DNA of 64,000 nucleotides from Loktanella sp. (GTDB lineage: Bacteria > Pseudomonadota > Alphaproteobacteria > Rhodobacterales > Rhodobacteraceae): contig JAFPBO010000031.1 of NCBI GenBank assembly GCA_017390475.1, forward strand, positions 186,001-250,000, in the 5' to 3' direction. Of the stretch, positions 1 through 8,620 are shown one piece after another (within the stretch, counting starts at the first letter, position 1; every line of letters starts with the position of its first letter). The translations under genes were made by a program, and so were the position numbers. The notes under the pieces are model-generated. The model did not search any database, was not told the origin of the DNA, and saw only the letters and a list, made by a program, of their open reading frames with translations.

Positions 1-2
1 TC

Positions 3-3000
3 TTTCCGGTCGTCTCCGTTGGGGGCATGTTCATTGCCGAAGACCTGCATTGTAGCTACTGGGCAGATTATCAAGGTGGTCTGGAATATCCTGGATCGTC
101 CTTGAACTTCTTTCGACGTCTAGCTGATCTCACCAACAAGGAACATTGGGGAGGGGCGCTTACTGCCGCAGATAGCTTGTCATATTTCTCTGAGCTATAT
201 GACTGCAGCTTTGATGAGATGCCCCTTCTGGGTGTAGCAGAAGTTTCATTCATGAACTCGTTGGCGGTGGTTGTCCGCGACACTCCCGAAAAACGCGCCT
301 TGGGACCCCGCTTGGTGGTAGGGCCCGACGCTCAGGTGAGAGATTTATCTCTCGGTCTCGACGGTATGGTGTGCCCAGAGTCGCCGCAGAATGAGAATGC
401 TTACGGACCGGCTAGCCTCCGTAGAGAAACGCTGAACGATATCATCGCTCAACGCGATGCTACGATTGCTACCCGCGACGCTACGATTGCTACCCGCGAA
501 AAGGAACTCAGAGACATTGCGAACGATCTGAATGCGCTGAAACGGGAGCACTCGGCTCTTAACATCCAGCGCCAGCGCCTGGTCGATGATGATTCGGCGC
601 TACGTCGGGATCTCGCCCATGCCCGGTCACGTGCCCTCCGCATTTGGCTGGAATACCTGACCCACAAGGCTCTTCTGAAGCTATCTGCGTCCAGATTGCC
701 TCTTGCTAGTCGAACCAGGGATCGCTTTGCCCGCAGCGCAGCCAAGCGTGATCCCGACCGGTCTCTGAAGGATCCGAACCCCATTTCAGGTAAACCGGCC
801 AAAACGCGTACTGTTCGTCAAAGTAACTTGCGGCGTTTAGCCTTCCATAAAAGTGGTAAGCCGCGCGGCTGGTTCCGGGCGATCGCATTAGAGAACCCAG
901 GTGGAGAAGTGCGTTCTTTTTTCCGCCGTGCCTTCTACAAGAAAAACGGTGACCTGCGGCCCGATGTTGCAGCCTATATGACCTTTTCGCAAAATTATGG
1001 CATGTCTGGATTGCCGCGTGACCCTGAGGAAGTCGCCCGAACCCTTTTTGCTAATCAGCAGGCTGAACTGACTCCAGCAGCCGCTGAAACAATGATAGCT
1101 AAACTACCGTATCAGCCGCTCGTTTCGATTATCATGCCAGTCTACAATACACCGATTGAATGGCTGAGCCGTGCAGTCGAGTCGCTCCAGGAGCAATATT
1201 ATGCTAACTGGGAGCTTTGCGTCGTTGACGACTGCTCGCCTAACGAGGATCAGCGCCGCCTCCTAAGAGAAATGGCCAAAGACGATCCGCGGATTCGGCT
1301 GGCTGTGATGCCCGCCAACGGTGGTATTTCGGCCGCCTCGAACCTCGCCCTTAAGATGGCGCGAGGCGAGTTTGTCGCACTGGTTGACCATGACGATGAG
1401 ATTACCCCAGACGCGCTGTTGCGTGTGATGGAGGCGATTAACTCTAACCCAGACACTGATTTCCTCTATACTGACGAATGCAAGATTTGCGACACGTCTG
1501 ATCGTCGGCTTTTCCATTTCATGCTCAAGCCAGATTGGTCTCCAGAGATCATGTTCAATTCCATGTTGACCGGCCACCTGACTGTCTACCGCACGGTATT
1601 GGTGCACCAAATCGGTGGCTTCCGCAGTGATTATGATTTCTCGCAAGATTATGACCTAGCCCTTCGGATGGCAGAAGTGTCGCGAAACGTTATTCATGTC
1701 GAACGTATTCTATATCTGTGGCGGGCAATTAGTGGATCTGCGGCTTCGGGGGGCAAAGATTTCGCTAGGGAGACAAATATTGCTGCACTTAGCGATGCCC
1801 TGGTGCGGCGTGAAATCAACGGAACAGCAGAAATCGAAGGACACGCAAACCGTGTGCGGTTAACGCTGCCCACGGAGGGAGCAAGAGTATCAATCGTAAT
1901 CCCATCAGATTCGACAAAAAATCTGCGGCTCGCGCTGGATGCGATCCGCGATGGCACGGATTACAACGACTACGAGGTGTGTGTCGTCTGTAACAGCGAG
2001 GTAGCGATCGAACTTGAACGTGACTATGCTGATTGGGTTCCAGCAAAATTCGTTCGCTATGACAAACCCTACAATTTCTCGGACAAGTGCAACGCTGGGG
2101 CAGAGGCGGCCGAGGGCGACATTGTCGTCTTCTACAATGACGATGTCTTTCCGATCGGGCGTGACTGGATTGAGCGGCTAATCGAATATCTCTGGATTCC
2201 GGGCGTCGGCGCGACTTCACCGCAGCTTCTATACCAAAATGGCGCGATCCAATATTCTGGGATGATCTCGGGGACGCCGGGGATAGCAGGCACGGCTTTT
2301 CATCAATTGCCAGTCGATCATTGTGACACCTTCCTCTCGCTGAACCGGATGGTGCGGAACATCTCAGTGCTCTCGGGTGCTTGCTGTGCCATGCGGCGAG
2401 AGCTGTTCCTGCGGGTGGGCGGTTTCGACCATGTGAACACGCCCGATGGGCATTCCGATCTCGATCTGAGTTACAAGATTCTCGAGGCGGGGTTACGCTG
2501 CGTATACACACCCTATGCGTTGCTGACCCATATCGGCAACCATTCATGGAATTCCAAGCCAAGGAAATACAAGGCGGATATCTTCTGCTTGAAACGCTGG
2601 GGACGCTATCTTTCACGCGATCGCTATTTCACCCCCTCGATGTGCAAGGTGCTCTACCACGACTTTACTTTTGACTATCGGATCCATGCTGCGGGAATAG
2701 ATCCCACCCAAATCTACACGGGCCCCGACGTACTTTTTGTCTCGCATGAGATGACGCACACCGGGGCTCCGCATATGTTACTTGAGGCGGCCAAGACAGT
2801 AAAAGCTGCAGGCGGCTTTCCCGTTGTTGTCACACCTGCCGACGGCCCGCTACGCGCAGCCTTTGAACAAGAAGGAATTGTCGTCATCATCGATGCGTCT
2901 GTTGCAACGCATCACTTTCTCTTTGAGCGCTTCGCGCGGAACTTCGACGTAGCGGTGGTGAACACCAGTGTTTTGGGAATAGTTGCTGAGCAGCTCGCCG

Positions 3001-3764
3001 CTATACCGACGCTTCGCACGTTATGGTGGCTGCATGAGAGCCAGATGCTTTCGAAGCAGCTCGCTGATGTGCCTGCACCGATTTGGGACCACGTCACCGC
3101 GGTTTGTGTGAGCAGTTATGCTTCGAGTTTCCTTCCCGAAGGTGTGTCTAGCCAGATTCTGCTCAATGGACTGCCGGACCATGCTGCACAAATCTTGCCT
3201 TCACCAACGATAAAGCCGGACGGTAAGCTGACGTTCTTGCTCATGGGCACGATTGAGACACGCAAGGGGCAGGATATCTTTGTTGAAGCGATCCTTAGGT
3301 TGCCAGAGGCTGTGCGCGCAGACTGCAATTTTGTGATGGTAGGAAAGCTTTGGCCAGGCAATGTCCCATTCTGGGAAAGGCTTGCTGCCAAGATCAATGT
3401 ACATCCAGAAATCAGTTATTTAGGCGATATGACCCATGATGAGGCGCTCGCATTGATCGCGGCTTGCGACATCCTCGTTAGCAGCTCGCGCGACGACGCC
3501 TTCTCCTTAGTTTGTGTTGAGGCTATGCAATTTGGTAAGCCATTAATCATCAGCGATCACGTTGGGGTGAGCGAAGTACTGAACGAGCACGCCTCGTTTG
3601 TCTTTCCGTCGGGTGATGTCATGGCGCTTAGCGACTGTATAACCCGAGCTCATCTTTCGCGTGAACATTTGCCAATCATGGGTACGGCGGCTCGAAAAAT
3701 TTATGAAGAGAAGCTCACAGACGTCAAATTCGCGCGCAATTTCATGGAGTTAGTCGGTAAGTAG
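3..3764 (+). CDS. Multidomain glycosyltransferase (methyltransferase remnant, GT2-GT2-GT4), 5' end outside window
   Basis: The frame is open from base 3, so the gene starts upstream; the first ATG in view (27) falls inside a domain. The first visible residues (GGMFIAEDLH, then SYW) match the C-terminal part of the class I methyltransferases often fused to surface glycosyltransferases. Counting from the ATG at 27: a coiled coil at about 130-200 containing DATIATR twice in tandem; a GT-A/GT2 domain from about 365 (SIIMPVYN, acidic DHDD near 454-457); a second GT2 domain from about 620 (SIVIPS, later YNDDV); and a GT-B/GT4 domain from about 905 to the end (FVSHEMTHTGAP, then the ETRKGQD and SSSRDDAFSLVCVEAM signature regions). 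Such fusions assemble O-antigen or exopolysaccharide at the cytoplasmic face. The substrate cannot be told. The stop codon directly abuts a hipA fragment. Confidence 0.88.
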   Translation, partial: FPVVSVGGMFIAEDLHCSYWADYQGGLEYPGSSLNFFRRLADLTNKEHWGGALTAADSLSYFSELYDCSFDEMPLLGVAEVSFMNSLAVVVRDTPEKRALGPRLVVGPDAQVRDLSLGLDGMVCPESPQNENAYGPASLRRETLNDIIAQRDATIATRDATIATREKELRDIANDLNALKREHSALNIQRQRLVDDDSALRRDLAHARSRALRIWLEYLTHKALLKLSASRLPLASRTRDRFARSAAKRDPDRSLKDPNPISGKPAKTRTVRQSNLRRLAFHKSGKPRGWFRAIALENPGGEVRSFFRRAFYKKNGDLRPDVAAYMTFSQNYGMSGLPRDPEEVARTLFANQQAELTPAAAETMIAKLPYQPLVSIIMPVYNTPIEWLSRAVESLQEQYYANWELCVVDDCSPNEDQRRLLREMAKDDPRIRLAVMPANGGISAASNLALKMARGEFVALVDHDDEITPDALLRVMEAINSNPDTDFLYTDECKICDTSDRRLFHFMLKPDWSPEIMFNSMLTGHLTVYRTVLVHQIGGFRSDYDFSQDYDLALRMAEVSRNVIHVERILYLWRAISGSAASGGKDFARETNIAALSDALVRREINGTAEIEGHANRVRLTLPTEGARVSIVIPSDSTKNLRLALDAIRDGTDYNDYEVCVVCNSEVAIELERDYADWVPAKFVRYDKPYNFSDKCNAGAEAAEGDIVVFYNDDVFPIGRDWIERLIEYLWIPGVGATSPQLLYQNGAIQYSGMISGTPGIAGTAFHQLPVDHCDTFLSLNRMVRNISVLSGACCAMRRELFLRVGGFDHVNTPDGHSDLDLSYKILEAGLRCVYTPYALLTHIGNHSWNSKPRKYKADIFCLKRWGRYLSRDRYFTPSMCKVLYHDFTFDYRIHAAGIDPTQIYTGPDVLFVSHEMTHTGAPHMLLEAAKTVKAAGGFPVVVTPADGPLRAAFEQEGIVVIIDASVATHHFLFERFARNFDVAVVNTSVLGIVAEQLAAIPTLRTLWWLHESQMLSKQLADVPAPIWDHVTAVCVSSYASSFLPEGVSSQILLNGLPDHAAQILPSPTIKPDGKLTFLLMGTIETRKGQDIFVEAILRLPEAVRADCNFVMVGKLWPGNVPFWERLAAKINVHPEISYLGDMTHDEALALIAACDILVSSSRDDAFSLVCVEAMQFGKPLIISDHVGVSEVLNEHASFVFPSGDVMALSDCITRAHLSREHLPIMGTAARKIYEEKLTDVKFARNFMELVGK

Positions 3765-4157
3765 ATATTCTTTTTCCTGATCAGTGCGTCGGACGGGCAT
3801 GCCAAGAACTTTAGCCTGCGTCTGGGACGCCGGGCGCGGCTCACGCTTGCACCACTCTATGACATCCTGAGCATCGCGCCAGTCGTGCGCGCCGGACGCT
3901 TGCAGCGAAAGCGCTACCGCCTCGCCATGTTGATCGATGGCCATTACGGCATCTACGAGATCGTGCCACGCCACTTCGAGGCCGAGGGGCGCGCTGCCCT
4001 TTTACCAAAGGGCCGCGCCTTGGAGCTGTTGCGGGACATGACGGATCGACTTGGTCCTGCGCTGGAGCGGCCGCTTAAGGCGGTCGGTGATCAGGTCCCG
4101 GCGGCGATCAGCGAACCGGTGGCAAGCGATGCGACGCAGATGCGGTACCTGCTTTAG
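3765..4157 (+). pseudogene. HipA C-terminal fragment
   Basis: The frame begins immediately after the glycosyltransferase stop without any start codon and reads IFFFLISASDGHAKNFSL, LAPLYDILS and RKRYRLAM. These are the kinase catalytic region and C-terminal lobe of HipA toxins. It aligns by eye with the last 130 or so residues of the intact HipA at 17699-19024, with DNA identity of about 80 percent over the parts compared. The N-terminal two thirds, including the nucleotide-binding part, are missing, so it cannot be an active kinase. The abrupt in-register start at 3765 marks a recombination junction. Confidence 0.85.
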
Positions 4158-4166
4158 GGCTCCGGT

Positions 4167-4335
4167 ATGCGCGTGACCCTGACGGAGTTCAGGGCGCTCA
4201 TTGCGGAGGGTGTTCTGGTGCCTAGATCACGGCTTCCGAAGATCAAGAGCCCTTGGCATCTGCCTGATGGACGCGCCTTGATCGACGACCTGGTGCATCA
4301 TGCAGTGGCGTTAGCGCCCGATGCGACGGGATGGG
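4167..4335 (+). pseudogene. Unrecognised gene fragment between hipA remnants
   Basis: An ATG at 4167 opens a frame whose first 55 or so residues (MRVTLTEFRALIAEGVLVPR, then SPWHLPDGRALIDDL) look like genuine protein. Past about 4335 the frame runs into the antisense of a hipA fragment and loses coding character. It vaguely recalls the C-terminal part of TniQ-type transposon proteins, but I cannot assign it. It probably represents one end of a gene cut by the rearrangements in this region. Confidence 0.3.
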
Positions 4336-4339
4336 AGTC

Positions 4340-4855
4340 CTCCTGCGGCAGGCGGATCAACCGCTCATCACGCGTCCAGCGCCGGTCAAAACGGGTGACG
4401 GACAATGCGCGCACATCTTCGAAATCGACGATCTCGACTTCCGCCACATCCATTCCCATCGCGCGGCAGAACCTCATGCAAAGGAATTCGTTCTCGACAC
4501 TGTCCGAGAGATTGATGCCGCTGGGTAGAACGCCAAGCTGTGTTTTCAGGATATGAGTCGTTGGCGTCATGCCAAGCGGCCTGATCCACACGCCGTCCTT
4601 GCGCAGCAGCGCCGTTTTTTCCTGCGCACCGGCCAGTGAAATACGAAAATCGTCCTCTTCGATACCGAGAGGCGCCGACGTAAGGTTTTTGAGCAAAGCG
4701 GCAATCTGCGCGTCAGAGACAGGCTCGCCTTGCAGACCCTCTGGATCTGCCGGGATGTCACCGGCCACAAATTGCAACGCGCCAACACAGTCGCGGCCGA
4801 TCTTTTCCAGCATGTTGTAGGCGTCCGTCCCGCCCGCCCCCACCTTGGCGGCTAG
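4340..4855 (-). pseudogene. HipA internal fragment (second remnant, opposite strand)
   Basis: Read on the minus strand the segment encodes GRDCVGALQF, DFRISLAGAQEKTALL, TPTTHILKT, DSVENEFLC and RLPQED. These are consecutive motifs of the HipA N-terminal and early kinase regions, equivalent to about residues 95-260 of the intact HipA at 17699-19024. It enters at about 4855 without a start codon, next to IS110 sequence, and breaks off straight after LPQED at about 4340. It points towards the other hipA remnant (3765-4157). The two cover different parts of the protein and are convergent, so they are not simply one gene with an insertion. Confidence 0.8.
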
Positions 4856-5255
4856 CCAGCATCTCTTTTACGGCCTGACCGACGAAGGTTTTGATGTCGT
4901 CTGCATGGAAGCCCGCCAGGTGAACGCTGCCCTTTCAGCAATGCGCAACAAGACCGACAAGAACGACGCGCGTGGGATTGCCCATGTCCTGCGCACCGGC
5001 TGGTTCAGCCCAGTCCACATGAAGAGTCGGGAAGCGTACGGTGTGCGAGCCTTGCTCAGCACCCGCAAAGCATTGCTCAACAAGACAATTGATCTCGCCT
5101 ATGAAGTGCGCGGACTGTTGAAGATCTTTGGCCTCCGTCGTCCCAAGACGGTGCAGCATGGCAGCTTTGACGACCTCGTCCGTCCGATGATTGAAATGGA
5201 TGAGGTGCTGGCACATGCGATTATTCAGCTGCTCGATGCGCGTCTGGTCGTGTAA
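4845..5255 (+). pseudogene. IS110-family transposase fragment
   Basis: The plus-strand frame reads SQHLFYGLTDEGFDVVCMEA, NKTDKNDARGIAHVLRTGWF, VHMKSREAYGVRALLSTRK and LLDARLV, the characteristic middle of IS110-type DEDD transposases. In that family NKTDKxDARG carries catalytic acidic residues. The first 50 or so residues, with the first catalytic Asp, and the C-terminal Ser-containing transposase_20 domain are absent. The fragment is joined to a hipA remnant on the left and to an AAA+ gene remnant on the right. It cannot move by itself. Confidence 0.85.
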
Positions 5256-6111
5256 CCCCCACCTGCTGTTGGCCCTCATCACCCAGTTCGCCCAGGACAT
5301 GTCGACACGGATTTGATAGTAAGGACATTCCCAGGTTTCGGCTGTCATGCGCTCCAGAAGCGGTAGCAGCGCATCGGTCAGAGTGTGACGGGATCCCTGA
5401 GTCGATTGGACATTCCCAGATTTTTCCACCTCGTCGATAATCACGATGGGCCCGGCTTGCCGCTCGCGCAATACGGTCTGCATCAGCTTTCCGGGGCTTG
5501 CACTGCCCCAGCCGCGTTGTGCGCCGACCAGGGAGAATGCAGCAGGCTCACCCGTTGCATCGATGGATGCTGGTGGGCACCTCGAGATGATGCGCAAGGC
5601 GGCGCGCCCAGAAGCTCTTGCCGATCCCGGGTGACCCGACGCGCACAAGCGGATCGAAACGCAGACCGGGCAGCCCTTTGCGGGCGGAAGCTCTCAGGCC
5701 ATGCCAGACCAATTCCGTCGCCGGGGCCATCCAGAGCATTTCTGCATGAAGCGCCGCCACGATCTCGTCCGCCTCATGTTCGGTCACGATCCGGGCAACC
5801 GGCAGGCCACCGCGCAATGGAGTCAGCAACGCCACGTCACGTTGTGGCAGATGCTGGGTCCCAGTCGAGTTGTGCAGCCGCTCCAGATACCGCATGACCC
5901 GACGCTTGATCCTAGTGATATCAGTGTGGTTGATCAGGCCATGAATGTTCTGCGCTTTTTCAGCGGCCACCTCGTCGGGACCACAACGGTCCCGCTCCAT
6001 GCGGATCCCGCGAAGCTTTTGCGTGAGCCTCTCCTGCAAATCTGATGCCCGCAGGATATCGTCAATGAATTTAATTTTGCTGAACGGAATCGTGGTTTTT
6101 GCACGAGTCAT
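5256..6111 (-). pseudogene. AAA+ ATPase, frameshifted and 3'-truncated
   Basis: The minus-strand frame starts with ATG at 6111 and runs to the Walker A motif VGSPGIGKSF. Near 5565 the reading shifts: one frame ends shortly after HHLEVPTSI, while DATGEPAAFSLVGAQRGWGS continues in another frame, as expected from a single-base indel. Downstream comes the Walker B region GPIVIIDEVEKSG, followed by the stretch leading to sensor 1 (SWANWVMRANS). There it is cut off at about 5256 by IS110 sequence. The architecture resembles the Lon-like single AAA+ domain proteins seen in alphaproteobacterial accessory regions. Two independent lesions make it a clear pseudogene. Confidence 0.75.
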
Positions 6112-6413
6112 GGCGGAGTCCTTTCAATGCGTGGCGCGAGGGCCGCGGCGAGTCTCTCGGACGTGTCAGGTCTGAGAGATGTGTATTGAAAGGTTCCGGA
6201 ACCTTCGTGGTACTCAGTGAAGGGTAATCGATCTGCTTGTCAAATCGGCGCGAAACGTATCCGGAAACGCAAGCTCTTCGACAGCCCGGCTATACCAATA
6301 AGTTTCTGTAATTACTGCTTTAATCTGGAGTTTGAGAGCCCTTTCAACATCGTTATGCGCAAGCTATTGCTTGCTTTTGCGCAGACATTGGCTTTTTTTG
6401 GCATTTTATTAGT
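6112..6413. other. Non-coding spacer left of the island
   Basis: No convincing coding frame is visible. The stretch lies between the start of the broken AAA+ gene and the left attachment repeat. It ends in AT-rich sequence resembling that flanking the tRNA-Arg 3' end at 20852-20867, so this is probably the original 3' flank of the tRNA gene plus old remnant DNA. Confidence 0.5.
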
Positions 6414-6465
6414 TTTTTTGGTGACCCCGACAGGATTCGAACCTGTAACCTGCCCCTTAGGAGGG
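6414..6465. repeat. Left attachment site: copy of the tRNA-Arg 3' end
   Basis: These 52 bases match 20863-20914 with one difference (T at 6436 against C at 20885). The copy holds the T arm, the variable region and half of the anticodon arm of tRNA-Arg(CCT), but no 5' half, so it is not a gene. With looser matching the repeat extends left to about 6403. The integrase stop codon lies 3 bases to the right. It is one boundary of the integrated island. Confidence 0.9.
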
Positions 6466-6467
6466 AT

Positions 6468-7574
6468 TCATTCATTTTCCTGATCTTTCTTTGTTTTCTT
6501 GTGCTTGGGCTTTTCGACAGGGGTCGGCTGTACATAGTTTGTACGAAACCGCGCTCTGACATCGGCCTCGTCAGTCTCTGCGTGGGCATAAATGCGCATC
6601 GGCAGATTAGGGTCTGACCAGCGCCCCGCTTTAGCCGCTGTGACCGGATCGACGCCTTGCCTGACCACTAGTTCGGTGAAGAACCCATGCCGCCCGGCGG
6701 GGTGCGCCGACAGATACGGGATGCCCGCGCGCTTGCAGATTGTTTTCCAGCGGTTGTTGCAGCCGGTCGGGCTGCCGTACCCGAATACGCGCGGCGACAA
6801 CAGTTGACCCGTCTTGAGGTTCTTGGGCCGCTTGGGCTTCAGCGCGACCAACTCGGCCATCATCTGCGGCGAAACGGTGATCCATCCCTCGGGATGGCCC
6901 TTCTGCGCCTTGACGCGCACCTCACAAGTGGCTGGTCGCAGATCATCTGGTTCGATGGACACTGCCTGATCAATCCGCGCCGCTGTCTCGAACATGAAAC
7001 GCACCAAGGCCGCGTTGTAGGGATCGGCTGCGGCACAGAAGGCTTCGATCCAGTCACGCGTCGCAGGGATGCGCTCGATCCGGCTGGGCTTGCGCCGCCT
7101 CTGGTCCTGCGCGATCCGCTCGAACTTGTCGTAACGTTTCACGCGCAAAAGCGGGGTGCCCTTATGCTCATGCGCGTTGTTTATCACCGCCCGCGCCGGG
7201 GTCACGATCTCGCGCCACCACGTATCGGTGCAGGCATTCGGCTTCAGCTTGCGACCAAGGCTTTTCAACAGCGCGCCAGTGATCGCCCCCAGCGGTATAT
7301 CCCCGATCTCGTCCAGGATCGGCAAAAGCTGCTTCGCGGTCTTGGCAGACGGGTGGTAGAAATCGACCGCATCGGAAAAACGCAGACTGTGTTCTTCGCC
7401 GATCAGATACTTACGGACCTGAAGCTGCGTTTCGTCGTTTATCCAGTCCCTTGCGCCAGCTTCAGTAGTCGCTCGCGTGCTTTGGCGGTATGGACCGGCG
7501 ATCGGGCGGCCATTGTATTCGACCCAGCCCTTGACCCAGAAGACTGAGCCACGCTTGTAGATTTCGAGCGGCAT
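6468..7574 (-). CDS. int: Tyrosine recombinase (island integrase)
   Basis: This 368-residue phage-type integrase would recombine the island with the tRNA-Arg 3' end. The catalytic set is visible: Arg200 in FETAARIDQA, HxxR at 291-295 (HPAGR), Trp319 in the position often held by His, and the nucleophile Tyr329 in MRIYAHA. Residues 1-50 look like a small arm-binding beta domain and about 60-150 like the core-binding helices. The C-terminal tail is lysine-rich. The gene ends against the left attachment repeat, the usual arrangement for tRNA-targeting islands. Its 5' end overlaps the preceding HTH gene by 136 bases, which suggests coupled expression. Confidence 0.92.
   Translation of the reverse strand: MPLEIYKRGSVFWVKGWVEYNGRPIAGPYRQSTRATTEAGARDWINDETQLQVRKYLIGEEHSLRFSDAVDFYHPSAKTAKQLLPILDEIGDIPLGAITGALLKSLGRKLKPNACTDTWWREIVTPARAVINNAHEHKGTPLLRVKRYDKFERIAQDQRRRKPSRIERIPATRDWIEAFCAAADPYNAALVRFMFETAARIDQAVSIEPDDLRPATCEVRVKAQKGHPEGWITVSPQMMAELVALKPKRPKNLKTGQLLSPRVFGYGSPTGCNNRWKTICKRAGIPYLSAHPAGRHGFFTELVVRQGVDPVTAAKAGRWSDPNLPMRIYAHAETDEADVRARFRTNYVQPTPVEKPKHKKTKKDQENE
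6529..6545. promoter_or_regulatory. Candidate integrase arm-type site pair, left end
   Basis: TGTACA at 6529 is followed 11 bases later by TGTACG, inside the 3' coding part of the integrase. An almost identical pair in the same orientation and with the same 11-base phasing (TGTACA at 20749 and 20760) lies near the right end. Two phased copies near each attachment site resemble arm-type sites for an integrase or excisionase. This is inferred from symmetry only. Confidence 0.4.
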
Positions 7575-7786
7575 GCCTGTCCTTCCTCGAAGATGGTATC
7601 AATTTGCGCAGGCGTGATCAGCATCGTGCGCCCCAGCCGGAAAAACGCGCCGGTGTCGTTGGCCTTCTCGCGCAGCGTCCGCTCTGAAATCTCGATACCG
7701 TGTGTGGCCATGATTTCTACCCACTGGGCGGGCGTCTTGCCGATGGTGAGGATTTGGGACTGCTCCGCGTGTTCGGTGTTCATCAT
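7439..7786 (-). CDS. Small HTH protein, possible excisionase or regulator upstream of integrase
   Basis: From the ATG at 7786 (preceded by GGGGGTGAGGTG) the product has 115 residues. Its core (TPAQWVEIMATHGIEISERTL, FRLGRTMLITPAQIDTIF) reads like a helix-turn-helix/winged helix of the MerR or excisionase type, and the tail is basic and Ser-rich. It overlaps the previous gene by 1 base (TGATG) and the integrase by 136 bases. The three genes therefore form one minus-strand unit that probably controls integration and excision. No specific family could be assigned. Confidence 0.6.
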   Translation of the reverse strand: MMNTEHAEQSQILTIGKTPAQWVEIMATHGIEISERTLREKANDTGAFFRLGRTMLITPAQIDTIFEEGQACRSKSTSVAQSSGSRAGSNTMAARSPVHTAKARERLLKLAQGTG

Positions 7787-8010
7787 CACCTCACCCCCTT
7801 TCGGCGGCTGCGGGCAGCCTTGCGCTCTGCCGTGACGGTGAACTGCGAAACGTACTTCTCCCAAGCCCCACTCGGGATTTTCGGATTGCGTTTGCCGGGG
7901 GCCGTGAAGATGTGATCCAGCATGTCTTCGCGGATCAGATAACGGATGTTGGTCACCGGAATGCCCACCCGGTCCGCCAGTTCCTTGGGTGTTTCGAGAA
8001 GTTTGGTCAT
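7786..8010 (-). CDS. Small AlpA/excisionase-like DNA-binding protein
   Basis: The ATG at 8010 gives 74 residues: TPKELADRVGIPVTNIRYLI, a probable HTH in which a helix-turn-helix reads a tight site, then GKRNPKIPSGAWEKYV and a strongly basic tail (ERKAARSRRKG). A longer frame upstream to 8079 has no better start. Size, HTH and position as the first gene of the integrase unit suggest an excisionase or directionality factor. The divergent XRE gene on the other side of the promoter region may repress it. Confidence 0.6.
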   Translation of the reverse strand: MTKLLETPKELADRVGIPVTNIRYLIREDMLDHIFTAPGKRNPKIPSGAWEKYVSQFTVTAERKAARSRRKGVR

Positions 8011-8128
8011 GCTTCGCGCCCTTTTGCTTTGCTCACAAATCAAGGCGATAGAATTCGTTTTGCATTCAGAAATAAACAAAACTACGCTGATCTTGAATGA
8101 ATCATGCGTGTCGCCATCGTTCGTATCA

Positions 8129-8139
8129 CTATCAGATAG
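8129..8139. promoter_or_regulatory. Palindromic operator candidate between divergent island genes
   Basis: CTATCAGATAG is a perfect 5+1+5 palindrome in the spacer between the minus-strand excisionase/integrase unit and the plus-strand XRE gene. A cI-like repressor would be expected to bind here. Other partial inverted repeats (CATTCA near 8062 and TGAATG near 8096) are also present. No binding evidence. Confidence 0.4.
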
Positions 8140-8185
8140 ATATGATTACAAATGAGGTCAACACAAATACAAACGAAAGTTGCAC

Positions 8186-8620
8186 ATGGCTGTTGCTGGC
8201 CTTGGAAATCGCCTTGCTGCCGTCAGAAACACGGTGCGACTCTCTCAGGAGGAGATGTCGCAGCGCCTTGGCATCAGCCGCAGCGCCTATCAGAACTACG
8301 AACGTGGCCAGCGGGACCTGACCGCGCAGCTGCTTCTGGTCATCTATGAAGAGTTTGACGTGGACCCTCTCTGGATGCTGGAGGGCGACACCGAAACTGG
8401 CAAAAGTCGCCACCATGAGGAGGCCGCCGTCGCCTACCGCAAAATCGGTATTTCGGTCGATCACCGGATCATTGAACGCGGCTTGGCTATAACGCCTGAA
8501 AAGAAATGGGACGCCATCGAATTTCTATTCGATGAGGCCCTCAACGCTGACGCCTTGAGCACTGAGAGTGAGGGGCCAGACATAACAAGAATCGACAGTA
8601 TTTTGCGACTGGTGAGCTGA
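8186..8620 (+). CDS. XRE-family transcriptional regulator (cI-like)
   Basis: The N-terminal 65 residues are a lambda-repressor-type HTH: LGNRLAAVRNTVRLSQEEMS, QRLGISRSAYQNYERGQRDL, then LLLVIYEEFDVDPLWMLEG. The remaining 80 residues are not recognised and lack a LexA-type Ser-Lys peptidase signature. The ATG at 8186 is chosen; a TTG at 8180 is an in-frame alternative. It is transcribed away from the integrase unit and overlaps the next gene (TGATG at 8618-8622), so the two are probably co-expressed. It likely represses the divergent excision genes and its own promoter. Confidence 0.85.
   Translation: MAVAGLGNRLAAVRNTVRLSQEEMSQRLGISRSAYQNYERGQRDLTAQLLLVIYEEFDVDPLWMLEGDTETGKSRHHEEAAVAYRKIGISVDHRIIERGLAITPEKKWDAIEFLFDEALNADALSTESEGPDITRIDSILRLVS

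Noticed and set aside
1816..2616. Long open frame on the minus strand inside the glycosyltransferase
   Set aside because: Arginine/serine/cysteine-rich low-quality sequence antisense to well-conserved GT2 motifs; a shadow of the real gene.
4845..5255. Functional IS110 element
   Set aside because: Both ends of the transposase are missing and flanks are fragments of other genes, so it is a remnant only.
6420..6465. Apparent tRNA gene at the left island border
   Set aside because: Only the 3' half of the tRNA-Arg sequence is present; the 5' acceptor strand and D arm are missing, so it is an attachment-site remnant.
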